A stretch of DNA of 6,224 nt from an uncultured Lachnospiraceae bacterium. Its GTDB lineage: Bacteria; Bacillota_A; Clostridia; Lachnospirales; Lachnospiraceae. Shown here piece by piece: positions 5,775 through 6,224 of the stretch. The notes beneath the pieces were generated by a model. The model was not told where the DNA came from, ran no database searches, and was given only the letters and a program-made list of their open reading frames with translations. A program made the translations under genes and the position numbers. Where the stretch lies: positions 1-6,224 of the forward strand of contig CAMWWF010000185.1 in assembly GCA_947177885.1 (NCBI GenBank), written 5' to 3'. Each line of letters opens with the position of its first letter. Position 1 is the first letter of the stretch.

Positions 5775-6224
5775 ACGCTATCAGGCTCTGACAGAGGTAT
5801 ATGAAAGGAATGGCCGGTTTCCGGAAGGAACATTGGCTGTGATATCAGACGCAGTTTCCTATAGCGGGCAGGGAGTGGCGATCGATCCGTCCACAAGAAC
5901 CATTTATCTTCCGGAAGGCTCACTGAGTGACGAAGAGCTTTTGGAGATCATAGATTTTAATCATAAAATGACCTACAGCATCTATGAAGAGAACCGGGAG
6001 AGGATCCTTTCCCAGGGGGATTGGGAGAGCCGTATGGCGGCGATGGCGGATGCGGAGGTTGACAGGATCTATCTGGCTTACTGTGCGGCAAATTTGGAGA
6101 CAGGAGGGGGATACAGCCGGGAGCTCAGTCAGGCGGAAAGGCAGAGATACGAAGAACTGAAAGGACAATATGAAAACGAGGGCACCTGCCCGGAGTCGGA
6201 AATAGGCATAATAAAGACATTGAG
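5674..6224 (+). pseudogene. Probable 3' fragment of a sigma-factor partner protein, runs off the right edge
   Basis: Frame 1 is open from 5644 to the window end. The first in-frame ATG is 5674, with no ribosome site in front of it, so independent translation is doubtful. The 183 visible residues are acidic and soluble, with no membrane segment. They contain GQGVAIDPSTRTIYLPEG (65-82) and LSDEELLEIIDFNHKMTYS (84-102), a style I associate with extracytoplasmic parts of membrane proteins encoded next to ECF-like sigma factors in Lachnospiraceae, where they may act as anti-sigma factors. Residues 31-54 and 154-177 align without gaps (RY..L...YE..G..PE), showing an internal repeat with a 123-residue step. 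The frame starts where the sigma homology ends, so the gene's own 5' end and any membrane anchor seem lost. Alternatively it is an unrelated repeat protein. The 3' end is outside the window. Confidence 0.45.

Noticed and set aside
3932..5925. Identical 15-mer CCGGAAGGCTCACTG at 3932-3946 and 5911-5925
   Set aside because: Both copies encode PEGSL in unrelated proteins and neither flank matches, so chance with similar codon use is enough to explain it.
1..6224. CRISPR array, tRNA, rRNA, transposase or phage genes
   Set aside because: No spaced identical repeats, cloverleaf sequence, transposase-like protein or element ends could be seen.

Overview
The window looks like part of a Clostridia chromosome, most likely Lachnospiraceae or a close relative. 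The signs are strong AGGAGG-type ribosome binding sites, Firmicute-like protein sequences, a GH115 enzyme with an extra C-terminal module, and the broken start of a sigma-70-type factor of the kind common in those genomes. The taxon is inferred from style, not from a marker gene.

Layout. Bases 1-295 hold no convincing gene but contain a striking leader: a 14-bp palindrome (71-84), then a 120-base nested imperfect hairpin (135-254) whose apical arm is made of two copies of TTTCCGGAAA. Bases 296-4537 are one very large gene for a cytoplasmic family 115 glycoside hydrolase (xylan alpha-1,2-glucuronidase family). It is 1413 residues, well above the family norm, because three hydrophilic tracts built from tandem repeats (units of 5, 20 and 21 residues) interrupt it between otherwise well-conserved segments. 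Bases 4690-5394 encode a 234-residue helical, TPR-like protein of unknown function ending in DDDELPF, which resembles the C-terminal tip of single-stranded DNA-binding protein. A good intrinsic terminator (5428-5470) follows it.

From about 5555 to the right edge there is a decayed locus. The first ~27 residues of a sigma-70-family factor run out of homology near base 5658. They are followed in another frame by the soluble part of a protein resembling those encoded beside such sigma factors, with an internal 123-residue repeat; it runs off the window. This is best read as an internal deletion that joined two neighbouring genes.

How the parts relate. The GH115 enzyme lacks a signal peptide, so it probably acts on imported (methyl)glucuronoxylan oligosaccharides. 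No GC-rich terminator is visible between it and the TPR-like gene, so read-through into that gene is possible, but a functional link is not evident. The points most worth following up are the leader hairpin, the three repeat expansions in one enzyme, the SSB-like tail, and the sigma/partner deletion junction.
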